In this document: one piece after another, positions 8,227 to 17,464 of the stretch | How the letters are laid out: each line of letters begins with the position of its first letter | How positions within the stretch are numbered: the first letter of the stretch is position 1 | Translations under genes and position numbers: made by a program | DNA from: an uncultured Prevotella sp. | Lineage (GTDB): Bacteria > Bacteroidota > Bacteroidia > Bacteroidales > Bacteroidaceae | NCBI GenBank assembly: GCA_927910885.1 | Contig: CAKMOD010000080.1 | Coordinates: 1-28,215 of the forward strand | DNA length: 28,215 bases | Direction: 5' to 3' | The notes under the pieces: model-generated | What the model was told of the DNA's origin: nothing | Seen by the model: only the letters and a program-made list of their open reading frames with translations | Databases searched by the model: none

Positions 8227-8874
8227 ATGAACGCAGAACTAACAATAGACTATCTTCGACAGGCGTTTGAGCATTACAATGACCTCATCTTTGAAGGCAA
8301 ACTACCTGTACCAAAGCTAAAATGGTCACGTGCTAAAACTCGGTTGGGACAGATGGCATGTAAAAGAAAGATGAGTTGGGGACGTACGAAGTACTATGAC
8401 TTCACCATTTCCGTTTCCAACTATTATAATCTCACAACAGAAGAAATAGACGATGTGCTCATCCACGAGATGATACACTACTCTATTGCCTATACAGGTC
8501 TGAAAGACACATCAGCACATGGCGTTGTCTTTCGTGGTATGATGGACAAGATTAACCGTACTTTCAATAGACACATCACTATCTCTGTGCGCACACGCAA
8601 CCTACAAGCACGCAGCGCACAACAACCCAAAGACTATCTCATATTGGCATTAAAGATGAAAGATGGCAAGTATTTCCTTTCTTCTGTCAATCCCTCTGCT
8701 GCAGGTAAATTGGCAATCTCCCTTGCTCGCGCTCGTGAGATAGCACATTACGCATGGTATCAGTCACAAGATGAATACTTCCGCAGTATGCCACGTGTGC
8801 GTTCTCTACGCGGCAGACAAGTATCTGAAGAGGTCTATAAAACGATGATTGGGAAGATGAAACTACAAAGATAA
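8227..8874 (+). CDS. SprT-like zinc metalloprotein
   Basis: The 215-residue protein contains the SprT-type zinc motif HEMIHY, with ligands at His80 and His84 and catalytic-type Glu81. It is preceded by the family's characteristic start of LRQAFEHYNDLIFEGKLP followed by KLKWSRAKTRLGQM. SprT-like proteins resemble the protease domain of eukaryotic Spartan; bacterial members are mostly uncharacterised. The C-terminal 100 residues are basic and include a predicted strand-rich stretch, which could bind nucleic acid (inference). It lies 87 bases after cdsA with a hairpin between, so it may be only partly co-transcribed. Confidence 0.85.
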   Translation: MNAELTIDYLRQAFEHYNDLIFEGKLPVPKLKWSRAKTRLGQMACKRKMSWGRTKYYDFTISVSNYYNLTTEEIDDVLIHEMIHYSIAYTGLKDTSAHGVVFRGMMDKINRTFNRHITISVRTRNLQARSAQQPKDYLILALKMKDGKYFLSSVNPSAAGKLAISLARAREIAHYAWYQSQDEYFRSMPRVRSLRGRQVSEEVYKTMIGKMKLQR

Positions 8875-8906
8875 TAAACTGATAAGGATACTAAACCGAT
8901 TTATTT

Positions 8907-8979
8907 TCACGACAAAAAAGAATTATTTTCATGAAGAAAAATATTTATTTACGTGAAGAAAAATATTTATTTTCATGAA
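8907..8979. repeat. 22-bp-phased TCATGAA array, copy B
   Basis: Four cores, TCACGAC (8907), TCATGAA (8929), ACGTGAA (8951) and TCATGAA (8973), start exactly 22 bases apart. Two of the three spacers are the identical 15-mer GAAAAATATTTATTT. This is the most regular copy in the window. It lies between convergent genes, just before a bidirectional terminator. Confidence 0.85.
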
Positions 8980-9035
8980 AAGAATTTAGACACTGCCATT
9001 GATAGGTATGCTGACTGTACGGATATTAAACAAAA

Positions 9036-9070
9036 AAAACGCCTTTGCTGAACTTCTGCAAAGGCGTTTT
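9036..9070. terminator. Bidirectional terminator between the SprT-like and beta-galactosidase genes
   Basis: A perfect 13-bp stem (9036-9048 with 9058-9070), nine-base loop, GC core CGCCTTTGC. Flanking A and T runs allow termination in both directions for the convergent genes. Confidence 0.9.
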
Positions 9071-9096
9071 CTATTTTATAAGATATGTCTATCAGC

Positions 9097-12000
9097 TTAG
9101 AACACTGGTACAATCCAGAAGTGCATAGCACGACTTTCAGCTGGTAACTGATACTTCTTCAGAGGTTCTGAACCCCAACTATCAATACCACCCACACCCA
9201 TCATAGCTGCATCCAACGTAAGGTTAGTGTACTTAGACAATGGTACCTGATAGCTGTGACGCTGATGCTTCTCACTTCCCTCATCAAGGTCAGAGATGTT
9301 ATAGTGTAATGCACTGGCAGAGAATGCAGCCTCATCAAAGAGTACTCGGAATCCACGACCGCTGTTGTCAGTCTGCTGCCACCAGCGAACGTCGCTCTTC
9401 GTGCCTGTTTCCTGTGGACGAATGTAAGGGAAGAACTGCTTGTCAGCAGTCTGCTCATAGCATCCAATACGCTGAGAAAGTTTACGGTCAACATAGTTCT
9501 CAATAGGTCCACGACCATAGAACACTGACTTATCCATATTGTAAGGCAACTGCATCAACATTCCGAAGCGAGGAAGTTGAGGAGCCTTGCTGCCTTCTTT
9601 AAATTCCATATCCATACTAACATGGAGCGCACCATCCATTGCAACATGATAAACGATACATAACTGTCCGCCAACCTCTGGTAAATCATATACCGCAGTG
9701 AGGCGATTCATCTTCTTCTCAACCTCTAAAGATTTCAGTGTCATAGTAGGATTCTTCCATACAGACAGACGGTTTTGGAAGTTAGTACCCATATCGTTGT
9801 CAGTCATAGCACGCCAGAAGTTAGGCTTCAAAGTACCACCATCACCGAGGAAGTTACGACCATCAACCTGATAAGTACTGAGGAAACCAGTCTTACGATC
9901 GAATACAAGGTTAAAGTTATTACCAGCAAAACTTACAACTCCTTCCTTCACGTTATCAGTTATCTTCATCTTCTTGTACACAACTGGCTCCATCTTAGGC
10001 ATTGGCTGCCAAGGCTGTACCTCCATCTGCATTTCTGCCACAGTCTGACCAGCTGCCATCAATGGTTCAGCAGTCTTCAACTTAAAGTCGATATTCAAGA
10101 GTACTTCACCATCAAACTCCTTACCTGCTATTGGCAATGTGTATTCAACTGTCTGCTGTGGTGCAACATTCAGTTCATCAATCGCTCCCTTTTCAACAAC
10201 CTTACCCTCGTTAACAAGGCTCCACTCCATACGATAGTTGCTTAGATCACGGAAGAAGTATTCGTTGTGAACAGCAATCTTACCCTGCTTGAGGTCAACT
10301 GGTCGAGCCCAGATATTCTGATATTCATAAGCAACTTCATAAGCATGTGGATTCAACTGACGGTCAGGACCAATCATACCATTGCAGTTGAAGTTGTTGT
10401 CTGATGGGTCGGTCTTATTATAGTCACCACCGTATGTGTATTCCGTCTTCACATCAACCGCATCAGCCGCACGCTCATAGTCTTCCAACCTACGAGAAGC
10501 ATCAAACTTAGGATTGCGGTGTAAGCCTTGATCTACAAAGTCCCAATCAAATCCACCTTGGAACTTAGGATACTTACGAACAAGGTCCCAGTACTCCTTC
10601 AAGTTACCACCAGAGTTACCCATCGTATGGTTATACTCGCATTGGATAAGTGGACGACTGTATTGAGCGTTCTTTGAGTAATCCTCACAAGCCTTTGGAG
10701 AATAGTACATTGGACAGAAAACATCCGTAGCATAGCCATTCAACTCAGCACGCTCATACTGTACGGGGCGGCTCTGATCTTGCGATTTAATCCAATCGTA
10801 TGCATCATCGAAGTTCTTGCTGTAACAAGTTTCGTTACCAAGACTCCAGAAAATAATACTTGGATGATTGAACTTCGTACCAACATTATACTGATTGCGC
10901 TCCATAATCTGCTTAGCAAAAAGCGGACTACCCGATACTGCATCCTTACTATATCCAAAACCGTGGCTTTCTTGATTAGCCTCAGCAACCACATAGAGTC
11001 CATATTCGTCGCATAGATCATACCAAATAGGGTCGTCAGGATAGTGGCAAGTACGCACTGCATTGACATTCAAACGCTTCATCAGTTTGATATCCTGAAT
11101 CATGCGCTCACGTGTCACAACGTAACCACCATCTGGATCCATCTCATGACGGTTAGCTCCCTTGAAGAGAACAGGCTGACCATTGACTAACACCTGAGAG
11201 TTCTTGATTTCAACCTTACGGAAACCAACCTTGAGCGGGATTGTCTCAATAGCCTTACCAGTCTTGGCATCCTCTACATTCACATAGAGATTATAAAGAT
11301 AAGGAGTCTCTGCGGTCCACTTCTTTGGGTTTCTCAGCTCCATAAACGCCTTAGCCTGCCCAGCCTTGTCTGCTGTAACGACTGTCTTTGCAGCAAGATT
11401 ATTATCAGTATCCTCCAAGATTAAGAAAGCCTTTGTATTACCCGCTAACTGGAGATTGACGCTAAGCGTACCATCTTTGTAATCATTTACGAGGTCAGGA
11501 GTTACACGAATATCTTTCAGATGCTGCTTTGCATCACGCGCATAGAGATAACTGTCACGAGCAACACCACTAAGACGCCAGAAGTCTTGGTCCTCACAAT
11601 AGCTGCCATCTGACCAACGGAACACTTGGAAAGCAATCTGGTTATCCCCTTTCTTGAGGAACTTCGTTACGTCAAACTCTGGTCCAATCTTAGAGTCTTC
11701 ACTGTAGCCAACGAACTTACCGTTCACCCACAGATATACACAAGATGTCACCGAACCGAAATGAGCAATAACTTGTTTGCCGTCCCAGTTGTCTGGTATG
11801 CGGATAGTACGACGGTAAGAGCCTACGTGGTTTTCCTTAATAGGAACCTCTGGAGGGTTGTTTTTGAAGTTACCACGCCATGCAAAACCAATGTTAACAT
11901 AAACAGGGTCGCCATAACCATTCACCTCCCAGATACCTGGAACAGGGAAGTTCTTCCACTGAGAGTCATCGAAATCGGTACGGAAGAAATCTGTTGGACG

Positions 12001-12264
12001 CTGATCAGCATTCTCAACCCAATTAAACTTCCAGTCCCCATCAAGTGAAAGGTAATTAGCCGACTTCTTCATATCAAACTTTGTCCCACGCAGATTGTCA
12101 TTTGGGGCGAACGCAAAAAAGTCTGTATGCGTTGCAAAACGATTGACAGCATTCACCTGAAGGTCATGCCACTCGGTGAAAGTAGGCTCAACAGTGGTTT
12201 TCTGTGCATGGAGACCAGACACAGACATACCCATCAGCAAAGCCGTTAGAAAAAGCTTTTCCAT
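9097..12264 (-). CDS. Secreted GH2 beta-galactosidase (LacZ-type)
   Basis: The 1055-residue protein begins with a type-I signal peptide (cleavage probably after residue 20, GLHA/QK), so it acts in the periplasm or outside. The order is GH2 sugar-binding jelly roll (about 55-240, with SLDGDWKF and GSYRRTIRIPDNW), immunoglobulin-like domain (about 245-350), TIM barrel (about 350-650), linker domain, and C-terminal beta-galactosidase small-chain-type domain (about 790-1055, with GRGPIENYVDRK). The acid/base is Glu478 in FWSLGNE and the nucleophile Glu543 in LIQCEYNHTMGNS. This full domain set and length match LacZ-type beta-galactosidases rather than short GH2 glucuronidases. It is divergent from a SusC/SusD pair, suggesting hydrolysis of a galactoside imported by that system (inference). 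Confidence 0.94.
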   Translation of the reverse strand: MEKLFLTALLMGMSVSGLHAQKTTVEPTFTEWHDLQVNAVNRFATHTDFFAFAPNDNLRGTKFDMKKSANYLSLDGDWKFNWVENADQRPTDFFRTDFDDSQWKNFPVPGIWEVNGYGDPVYVNIGFAWRGNFKNNPPEVPIKENHVGSYRRTIRIPDNWDGKQVIAHFGSVTSCVYLWVNGKFVGYSEDSKIGPEFDVTKFLKKGDNQIAFQVFRWSDGSYCEDQDFWRLSGVARDSYLYARDAKQHLKDIRVTPDLVNDYKDGTLSVNLQLAGNTKAFLILEDTDNNLAAKTVVTADKAGQAKAFMELRNPKKWTAETPYLYNLYVNVEDAKTGKAIETIPLKVGFRKVEIKNSQVLVNGQPVLFKGANRHEMDPDGGYVVTRERMIQDIKLMKRLNVNAVRTCHYPDDPIWYDLCDEYGLYVVAEANQESHGFGYSKDAVSGSPLFAKQIMERNQYNVGTKFNHPSIIFWSLGNETCYSKNFDDAYDWIKSQDQSRPVQYERAELNGYATDVFCPMYYSPKACEDYSKNAQYSRPLIQCEYNHTMGNSGGNLKEYWDLVRKYPKFQGGFDWDFVDQGLHRNPKFDASRRLEDYERAADAVDVKTEYTYGGDYNKTDPSDNNFNCNGMIGPDRQLNPHAYEVAYEYQNIWARPVDLKQGKIAVHNEYFFRDLSNYRMEWSLVNEGKVVEKGAIDELNVAPQQTVEYTLPIAGKEFDGEVLLNIDFKLKTAEPLMAAGQTVAEMQMEVQPWQPMPKMEPVVYKKMKITDNVKEGVVSFAGNNFNLVFDRKTGFLSTYQVDGRNFLGDGGTLKPNFWRAMTDNDMGTNFQNRLSVWKNPTMTLKSLEVEKKMNRLTAVYDLPEVGGQLCIVYHVAMDGALHVSMDMEFKEGSKAPQLPRFGMLMQLPYNMDKSVFYGRGPIENYVDRKLSQRIGCYEQTADKQFFPYIRPQETGTKSDVRWWQQTDNSGRGFRVLFDEAAFSASALHYNISDLDEGSEKHQRHSYQVPLSKYTNLTLDAAMMGVGGIDSWGSEPLKKYQLPAESRAMHFWIVPVF

Positions 12265-12334
12265 ATTGATAATAATTTAGGTTTCTATCTTTAAGTTCCT
12301 CAACTCACAAAGAGTATATAAAAGGATAACACAA

Positions 12335-12393
12335 CAAAATTAGCAAAAAAACCTGTAATCGTAGACTTATATCCCGAAAAATACGTATATTTG
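12335..12393. promoter_or_regulatory. Divergent promoter region for the beta-galactosidase and susC-like genes
   Basis: Two -7-like boxes face opposite ways: TAATTTTG on the minus strand (12342-12335) for the beta-galactosidase, and TATATTTG on the plus strand (12386-12393) for the susC-like gene. Neither has a clear TTTG at the expected -33 distance, which could mean activator dependence. They are 43 bases apart, so a single regulator could act on both. Confidence 0.4.
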
Positions 12394-12433
12394 CTTAGAT
12401 AATCAGTATAAACAACATTTATTACATCCTAAT

Positions 12434-14659
12434 ATGGCCAGACAACACTTCCTAACCCATTCACTTGTTTGCTGCCTTTTAATAGTTGGTTCTGCAAATG
12501 TAGCAAATGCACAGAGTAGACACAAAGCAATTACTACACAAAAGAAGCAGCCATTATTCCTCATCAATGATACCCTACCTATTGTCGGCTCAATGGCAAA
12601 AGTAGGTGAAAAGCAGATGAATAAAGGTTTAGTAAACTCAGCTATCAATGCCCTTTCTGGACAAGCTGTCGGTGTGAATGTTGTTACAAACGGGCAGGAT
12701 CGTATGGCTATGCTGACCAGCGTGCGTGTTCGTGGTACAACATCACTTACTGGTGGCAACGACCCTTTGGTCCTCATAGATGGTGTTTCTGCTGATTTAG
12801 CTACTCTATCTACCATTTATCCAGCCGATATTGAAAGCTTTACCATTCTCAAGAACGCTTCAGAAACATCTAAATATGGTTCACGAGGAGCATCGGGTGT
12901 TATCGAAGTAAAGACAAGACGTGGTAATGGTAGTAAGTTCCAGATTTACTATGATGGAGCAGTAGGATTCGATGCGGTCTACAAACGACTTCGAATGCTC
13001 AATGCTTCGGAGTATGTTAGTGCTGCAAAAGCATTGGGATTAGACTATGTTGATAAGGGCTATGATACTAACTTCCAAAAAGAAATAGTACGAACAGGTT
13101 TCGTAAACTCACACCACGTGGCTTTTAGTGGAGGCAGTGAGAAGTCTAACTATCGTGCCTCATTAGGCTATGTGCGCGGTCAAACGGTTATTAAAAACAA
13201 GGATTACAATAACTTCGTGGCTAAATTAGACATCTCACAGCTTGCCTTTGACGAGAGACTAAAGATAGACTTTGGTGCCTTCGGTTCATCTCAACAAGAT
13301 GAAAAGATATTTGATATTCAAGCACTTTCCTACTCTACTGCTGCAATGAATCCAACACTCCCATTCCACAAAACAGGAAACGGCTGGCAGAGGAATGGCA
13401 ATGCATCACAAATAGCACCGACAGAACCATTGCTGTTTGAGCGTAACGATGAAAAAAATCTTACGTTCAACTCACATCTGCAATTGTCTCTACAGCTACC
13501 TCATAACCTGCAATTAGCTGCCTTAGGTTCTTATTCTTACACTTCAACAGAGCATGGCAAGTTTGCTCCTACATGGGTATGGGCACAGGGATTGGCATAT
13601 AAAGGAGAACGAAAGGCGGAAGAGATGTTGGGTAATATCTCTCTTGGCTGGAAGCATCATTGGGCAACAAGTAGTCTATCTGCTACCATCCTTGCTGAAT
13701 ATCAGAAGAAGAAGATGGCTGCCTTTTGGACACAAGTAAAAGGATTAACCAATAACTACTTTGGTTATAACAACCTTGGTGCTGCTTCTGACCGTCCTTA
13801 TGGAGGAACGGGTAGTAGTTATGCTGACCCAAGTCTTTCCTCTTTTATGGGTACACTTACCTATACACTACTCGACCGATACACACTTAATCTGACAACA
13901 CGTGCAGATGGTTCGTCAATGGTTGGCAAAGACCATACATGGGGCATCTTCCCTTCTATCTCAGCAACTTGGGATATGAAGAAAGAAAGTTTCCTACGCA
14001 ACAATAAGAGCATTAGTCTTCTGAACCTTCGAACCGGTTATGGTCGGTCTGGAAACCTTGGTGGAATCAGTTCTTATTTGACCTTAAGGCAATATATCCC
14101 AGTAGGTTTAATCTCGTACAATGGTACACCAACGGTCACAATGGGTACCTTGCGCAATAGTAATCCAGACCTACGTTGGGAGACACGTAGCACCTTTAAT
14201 ATTGGTACCGACCTTGGACTGTTCAACAATCGCCTGCTCCTTACAGCAGAGTATTACTATTCCAAGACGACTGATATGCTCTACGAATATGACGTACCTG
14301 TACCAACTTTCGCCTTTGACAAGCTATTAGCAAATATCGGTTCTATGTCTAACAGTGGATTTGAGTTGGGTATCGGTATTGTTCCTATCTCAAAGAAAGA
14401 TATGGAACTCAATGTTAATGTCAATATGGCATGGCAAAAGAACAAACTCCTTTCACTCAATGGTAAGCTCAACGGAAGAGATATGACAGCATCAGACATA
14501 ACACCAATTGGTAGCATGAATGGTGCAGGTTTCCATGGTGGTTATAATGATATTCTTTATCAGATTGTAGGCCAACCGCTCGGTGTTTTCTATCTTCCTC
14601 ATTGCAAAGGAATCATTGACAATGGACATGGACACACAAGTACGACATTGCTGATTTGA
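12434..14659 (+). pseudogene. SusC/RagA-type TonB-dependent receptor, N-terminal part (frameshifted)
   Basis: The frame encodes a signal peptide (cleavage near ANA/QS, residue 26), a TonB plug (about 65-165, including VRVRGTTSLTGGNDPLVLID), then most of an outer-membrane beta-barrel. The usual N-terminal carboxypeptidase-like regulatory domain of many SusC proteins is absent, so this is a short form. Near 14631 the frame shifts: the sequence reads (AC)3 before AAG TAC GAC, and removing two bases continues into the segment from 14656. This gives an intact protein of about 910 residues with the common SusC ending. Such proteins import glycans or peptides with a SusD partner. Either a real AC-repeat slip or a sequencing error could explain the break. 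Confidence 0.88.
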
Positions 14660-15168
14660 ACAATGACAATGTAATCGACCTCAGTGACCATGGCGATCGC
14701 TATATCGCAGGACAGGCAACACCAAAGATGACCTTAGGTTCAAACATAAGTTTTAGATACAAAGATTTCGATATTTCCCTTCAGATGAATGGTGCTTTCG
14801 GACATAAGATATTTAATGGAACAACCCTTTCCTATATGAATATGTCGAACTTCCCTGACTATAATGTCCTTGCAGAAGCTCCTGCACGGAATATCGTTGA
14901 CCAGAATGTGACGGATTATTGGTTGGAAAAAGGTGATTATCTAAACTTTGATTATCTTACGATAGGTTGGAATACGCCTGTTAAAAACAAATATATCAAC
15001 TCACTACGTGTGTCTTTTAGCATCAATAACCTCGCAACAATAACAAGTTATAGTGGCTTAACACCGATTATTAATAGTTATGTAGTAGATAACACCTTAG
15101 GTATTGATGACAAACGTACCTATCCTCCTTATCGCACTTACTCCATTGGTATGAGTATTAAATTCTAA
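14656..15168 (+). pseudogene. SusC/RagA-type receptor, C-terminal part (frameshifted)
   Basis: This stretch of about 170 residues is the expected SusC C-terminus: DLNNDNVIDLSDHGDRYIAG, then TPKMTLGSNISFRYKDFDIS, and the final barrel strands ending YRTYSIGMSIKF with the terminal Phe typical of outer-membrane barrels. It has no start of its own (the TTG at 14656 is an internal Leu of the intact gene), so it depends on the upstream frame. susD starts 31 bases later. Confidence 0.88.
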
Positions 15169-15199
15169 GTTCATTAACACAATATAAACAACATCAAGT

Positions 15200-16819
15200 A
15201 TGAAATACTTATTTCGCTCCCTCTTTTTTCTAAGTATCCTCACACTGACTGGCTGTTTGGACGAAAACAGTAAAGATAGTATTAGCGCAGAACAAGCCTA
15301 CACCACCGATAAGGATGTTTATGTCAATACTGTCGCTACCTTGTATAACTACATAGGAAGTGATAAAGACAGTGAGGGATTACAAGGTACTTTGCGAGGT
15401 GTGTATGACTATAACACATTCACAACTGATGAGGCTATCATACCAATTCGTGGTGGAGACTGGTATGATGGGGGCTTTTGGGCAGATTTATATACACACA
15501 ACTGGGCAGTAGATAGCAAACCACTCTACGATACATGGAAATATCTCTATAAGGTAATTGTCTTCAGCAATGATGCACTTGCTACTATTGACAAATACAA
15601 GCAGTTACTTACAGACGACCAATACAAGGCTTATAAGGCTGAAGCAAGGGCTATTCGTGCCTTATACTACTACTATCTTATGGATATGTTTGGTAATATT
15701 CCATTGGTAACAACGGTAAGCGAGAATTCTGAAAATGCCGAACAAACCAGCCGTCCAGAGGTGTATAAGTTTATTGTAAAGGAACTTCAAGAAGTCACTC
15801 CACAACTCCCAACTGGGCACAGCAACCATTTAGGAGCTAATTATGGACGTGTGACACGCTCTGTTGCCAACTTCCTTCTTGCTAAGTTAATGCTAAATGG
15901 TGAGGTTTATTCTGATACTGATTGGACTGATAGTCAGCAACCAAATGGTAAGCAAATCTACTTTACCGTTGATGGACAACAAATCAATATATGGAAAGCT
16001 TGTAAACACTACTGTGACAAGGTGACATCTGATGGCTTTACCTTAGCTACCGATTATCTCAGTAACTTCTCTGTCAACAATGAGAATTCGCCAGAGAATA
16101 TATTTACCATTCCTGTGGACAAACATCTCTACAGAAGCCAATTCCAATATCTTTTCCGCTCTCGCCATTACGCACATGGTAGTGCGCTGGGAACAGGTGG
16201 AGAGAACGGAGCCTGCGCTACAGTCTCTACTGTCAGAACCTTTGGCTATGGCACTACTAATGTTGATAAGCGATATGCCTATAACTTCGACTCTGACACG
16301 GTTCGTGTAGATGGAAATATCGTACGTTTAGAGAATGGTAAGCCGCTTGTTTATATGCCTCTTGCCGTAGAACTAAATCTCACTAACAGTCCCTATATTA
16401 AGACTGCTGGTGCGAGAATGGCTAAATATGAGGTAGACCGTACCAGCTATAACGATGGCAAGAATCCACAAAACGACATTGTTCTCTTCCGTTATGCTGA
16501 TGTATTACTCATGAGAGCGGAAGCCGCTGTACGCAATGGAGAGAATGGTAACACTGAACTAAACCTCGTTCGTAGCCGTTGCGGAATGGGAAACAGAACC
16601 GCTACATTAGATAACATCCTTGCTGAACGCCTTATGGAACTAACGTGGGAAGGCTGGCGTCGCAACGACCTCATCCGTTTCAATCGTTTCCATCAGTCCT
16701 ACGATCTTCGTACTGCACGCGAAACAGAAGCCGACCGTCATACTATCGTCTTCCCTATTCCATCACGTGCATTAGACCTCAACGAAAATCTGAAGCAGAA
16801 TAAAGGTTATAAACGCTAA
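15200..16819 (+). CDS. SusD/RagB-family outer-membrane lipoprotein
   Basis: The 539-residue protein has a lipoprotein signal with lipobox LTGC (Cys19), so it is probably anchored at the cell surface. The SusD fold is shown by the N-terminal ISAEQAYTT region, the helical repeat section with AEARAIRALYYYYLMDMFGNIPLVT (split by natural positions), and the C-terminal ending of ILAERLMELTWEGWRRNDLIRF and VFPIPSRALDLNENLKQNKGY. It is the partner of the SusC-type receptor 31 bases upstream. SusD proteins cap the SusC barrel and bind the ligand; the substrate cannot be told from sequence. Confidence 0.94.
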   Translation: MKYLFRSLFFLSILTLTGCLDENSKDSISAEQAYTTDKDVYVNTVATLYNYIGSDKDSEGLQGTLRGVYDYNTFTTDEAIIPIRGGDWYDGGFWADLYTHNWAVDSKPLYDTWKYLYKVIVFSNDALATIDKYKQLLTDDQYKAYKAEARAIRALYYYYLMDMFGNIPLVTTVSENSENAEQTSRPEVYKFIVKELQEVTPQLPTGHSNHLGANYGRVTRSVANFLLAKLMLNGEVYSDTDWTDSQQPNGKQIYFTVDGQQINIWKACKHYCDKVTSDGFTLATDYLSNFSVNNENSPENIFTIPVDKHLYRSQFQYLFRSRHYAHGSALGTGGENGACATVSTVRTFGYGTTNVDKRYAYNFDSDTVRVDGNIVRLENGKPLVYMPLAVELNLTNSPYIKTAGARMAKYEVDRTSYNDGKNPQNDIVLFRYADVLLMRAEAAVRNGENGNTELNLVRSRCGMGNRTATLDNILAERLMELTWEGWRRNDLIRFNRFHQSYDLRTARETEADRHTIVFPIPSRALDLNENLKQNKGYKR

Positions 16820-16987
16820 ATAAAAACCTCCGTCAACCCCATGCTTCTGTGTGAGGTTCAACACTGCAAGATTGAGAAATATATTGACAAAATATTAGAG
16901 AAAAAGGTAGAAAAATGCCTTAAAAGCGAGTTATTTTATCGCCTCTGTAAGTTACTTGTTTATCAAGTAGTTGCAAAAAGGGATTTT

Positions 16988-17098
16988 AAAAGGTGCTTTT
17001 TAAAGGCTCTAAAAGGGCGTTAGTAAGACCTTAAAAGGGCATCTTTTGCAAGCCAATTGGGCGTTAATTGCAAGCCATTTGGTGGTCTTTACAAAATC
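16988..17098. repeat. 22-bp-phased GGGC-type array, copy 2
   Basis: Five units start at 16988, 17011, 17033, 17055 and 17077; all spacings are 22 bases except the first (23). The clearest units begin AAAAGGGCGTTA and AAAAGGGCATC and end in GCAAGCC. The layout and unit sequences match the copy at 3729-3838, including the opening AAAAGGTGCTT. Confidence 0.8.
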
Positions 17099-17179
17099 GA
17101 TATATGAAAAATACGGACAAATATAGAGAAGTTTGGAGTGATAAGGTTTGCATTTTACGCTTAGAACCTTAAGAAATAT

Positions 17180-17240
17180 CACACAGCAAGGCTCTAAGTT
17201 TGCAGCAAGAAACTTAGAGTTGCTCTGTGTGTTTTATTAT
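17180..17240 (+). terminator. Large terminator-like hairpin, possibly the end of a small RNA
   Basis: CACACAG (17180-17186) pairs with CTGTGTG (17225-17231), then CAA/TTG, then a 10-bp stem CTCTAAGTTT/AAACTTAGAG, with two small bulges and an eight-base loop. TTTTATTATA follows. It lies about 360 bases past susD, far for an operon terminator. A TAAGGTTTG stretch at 17139-17147 resembles a -7 box with one extra base, so a small RNA of about 80-90 nt is possible but weakly supported. Confidence 0.6.
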
Positions 17241-17292
17241 ATAATAGGTTTAAACTATCACTTCATAATCCGGAAGAATCCTAAAAGATAAA

Positions 17293-17330
17293 GAAAGCAG
17301 GGATAGACGAAGCCGCCTACCCCTGCTTTC
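17293..17330. terminator. Bidirectional hairpin
   Basis: A 10-bp stem GAAAGCAGGG (17293-17302) with CCCTGCTTTC (17321-17330), with an imperfect inner stem (TAG-A-CG / CG-C-CTA). A and T-rich flanks allow termination on either strand. The inner GATAGACGAAGCCG resembles the hairpin at 8169-8196. Confidence 0.55.
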
Positions 17331-17434
17331 TTCTCATATGGCTTGCATAGCTAATATAGTATTCCAAGGTTTCCTATAAAACATAAAGTCAGTATTTATC
17401 TAAGAAATCTATCGCCACCAGCCTATCTTTTCCT

Positions 17435-17451
17435 CCCCTCCTTTGGAGGGG
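17435..17451. repeat. GC-rich palindrome next to the C1 peptidase stop codon
   Basis: CCCCTCC (17435-17441) and GGAGGGG (17445-17451) form a 7-bp stem with a TTT loop, 14 bases from the stop codon of the minus-strand peptidase gene. The minus-strand downstream side is A-rich rather than T-rich, so it looks more like a REP-like palindrome than a standard terminator. Confidence 0.5.
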
Positions 17452-17464
17452 TCGGGAGAGGTCT

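Larger units (their letters stand above)
16820..17464. other. Gene-free region between susD and the C1 peptidase gene
   Basis: There is no credible gene; the open frame at 16841-17023 is Lys/Cys-rich without any recognisable feature. The stretch holds an imperfect hairpin right after susD (AACCTC 16825-16830, GAGGTT 16853-16858), a small hairpin ACTTG/CAAGT near 16953-16967, the second 22-bp-phased array (16988-17098), a large terminator-like hairpin (17180-17240), and two GC-rich hairpins (17293-17330, 17435-17451). Confidence 0.65.

Noticed and set aside
8907..8979. CRISPR array
   Set aside because: The repeats are only 7 bases and the 15-base spacers are near-identical AT-rich sequence, not unique; no cas genes are nearby.
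11626..12048. Plus-strand protein opposite the beta-galactosidase
   Set aside because: It is a frame shadow of the strongly supported minus-strand GH2 gene; no feature supports it.
16841..17023. 60-residue protein after susD
   Set aside because: The frame overlaps the dispersed 22-bp repeat array and its translation is low-complexity Lys/Leu/Cys with no family resemblance.
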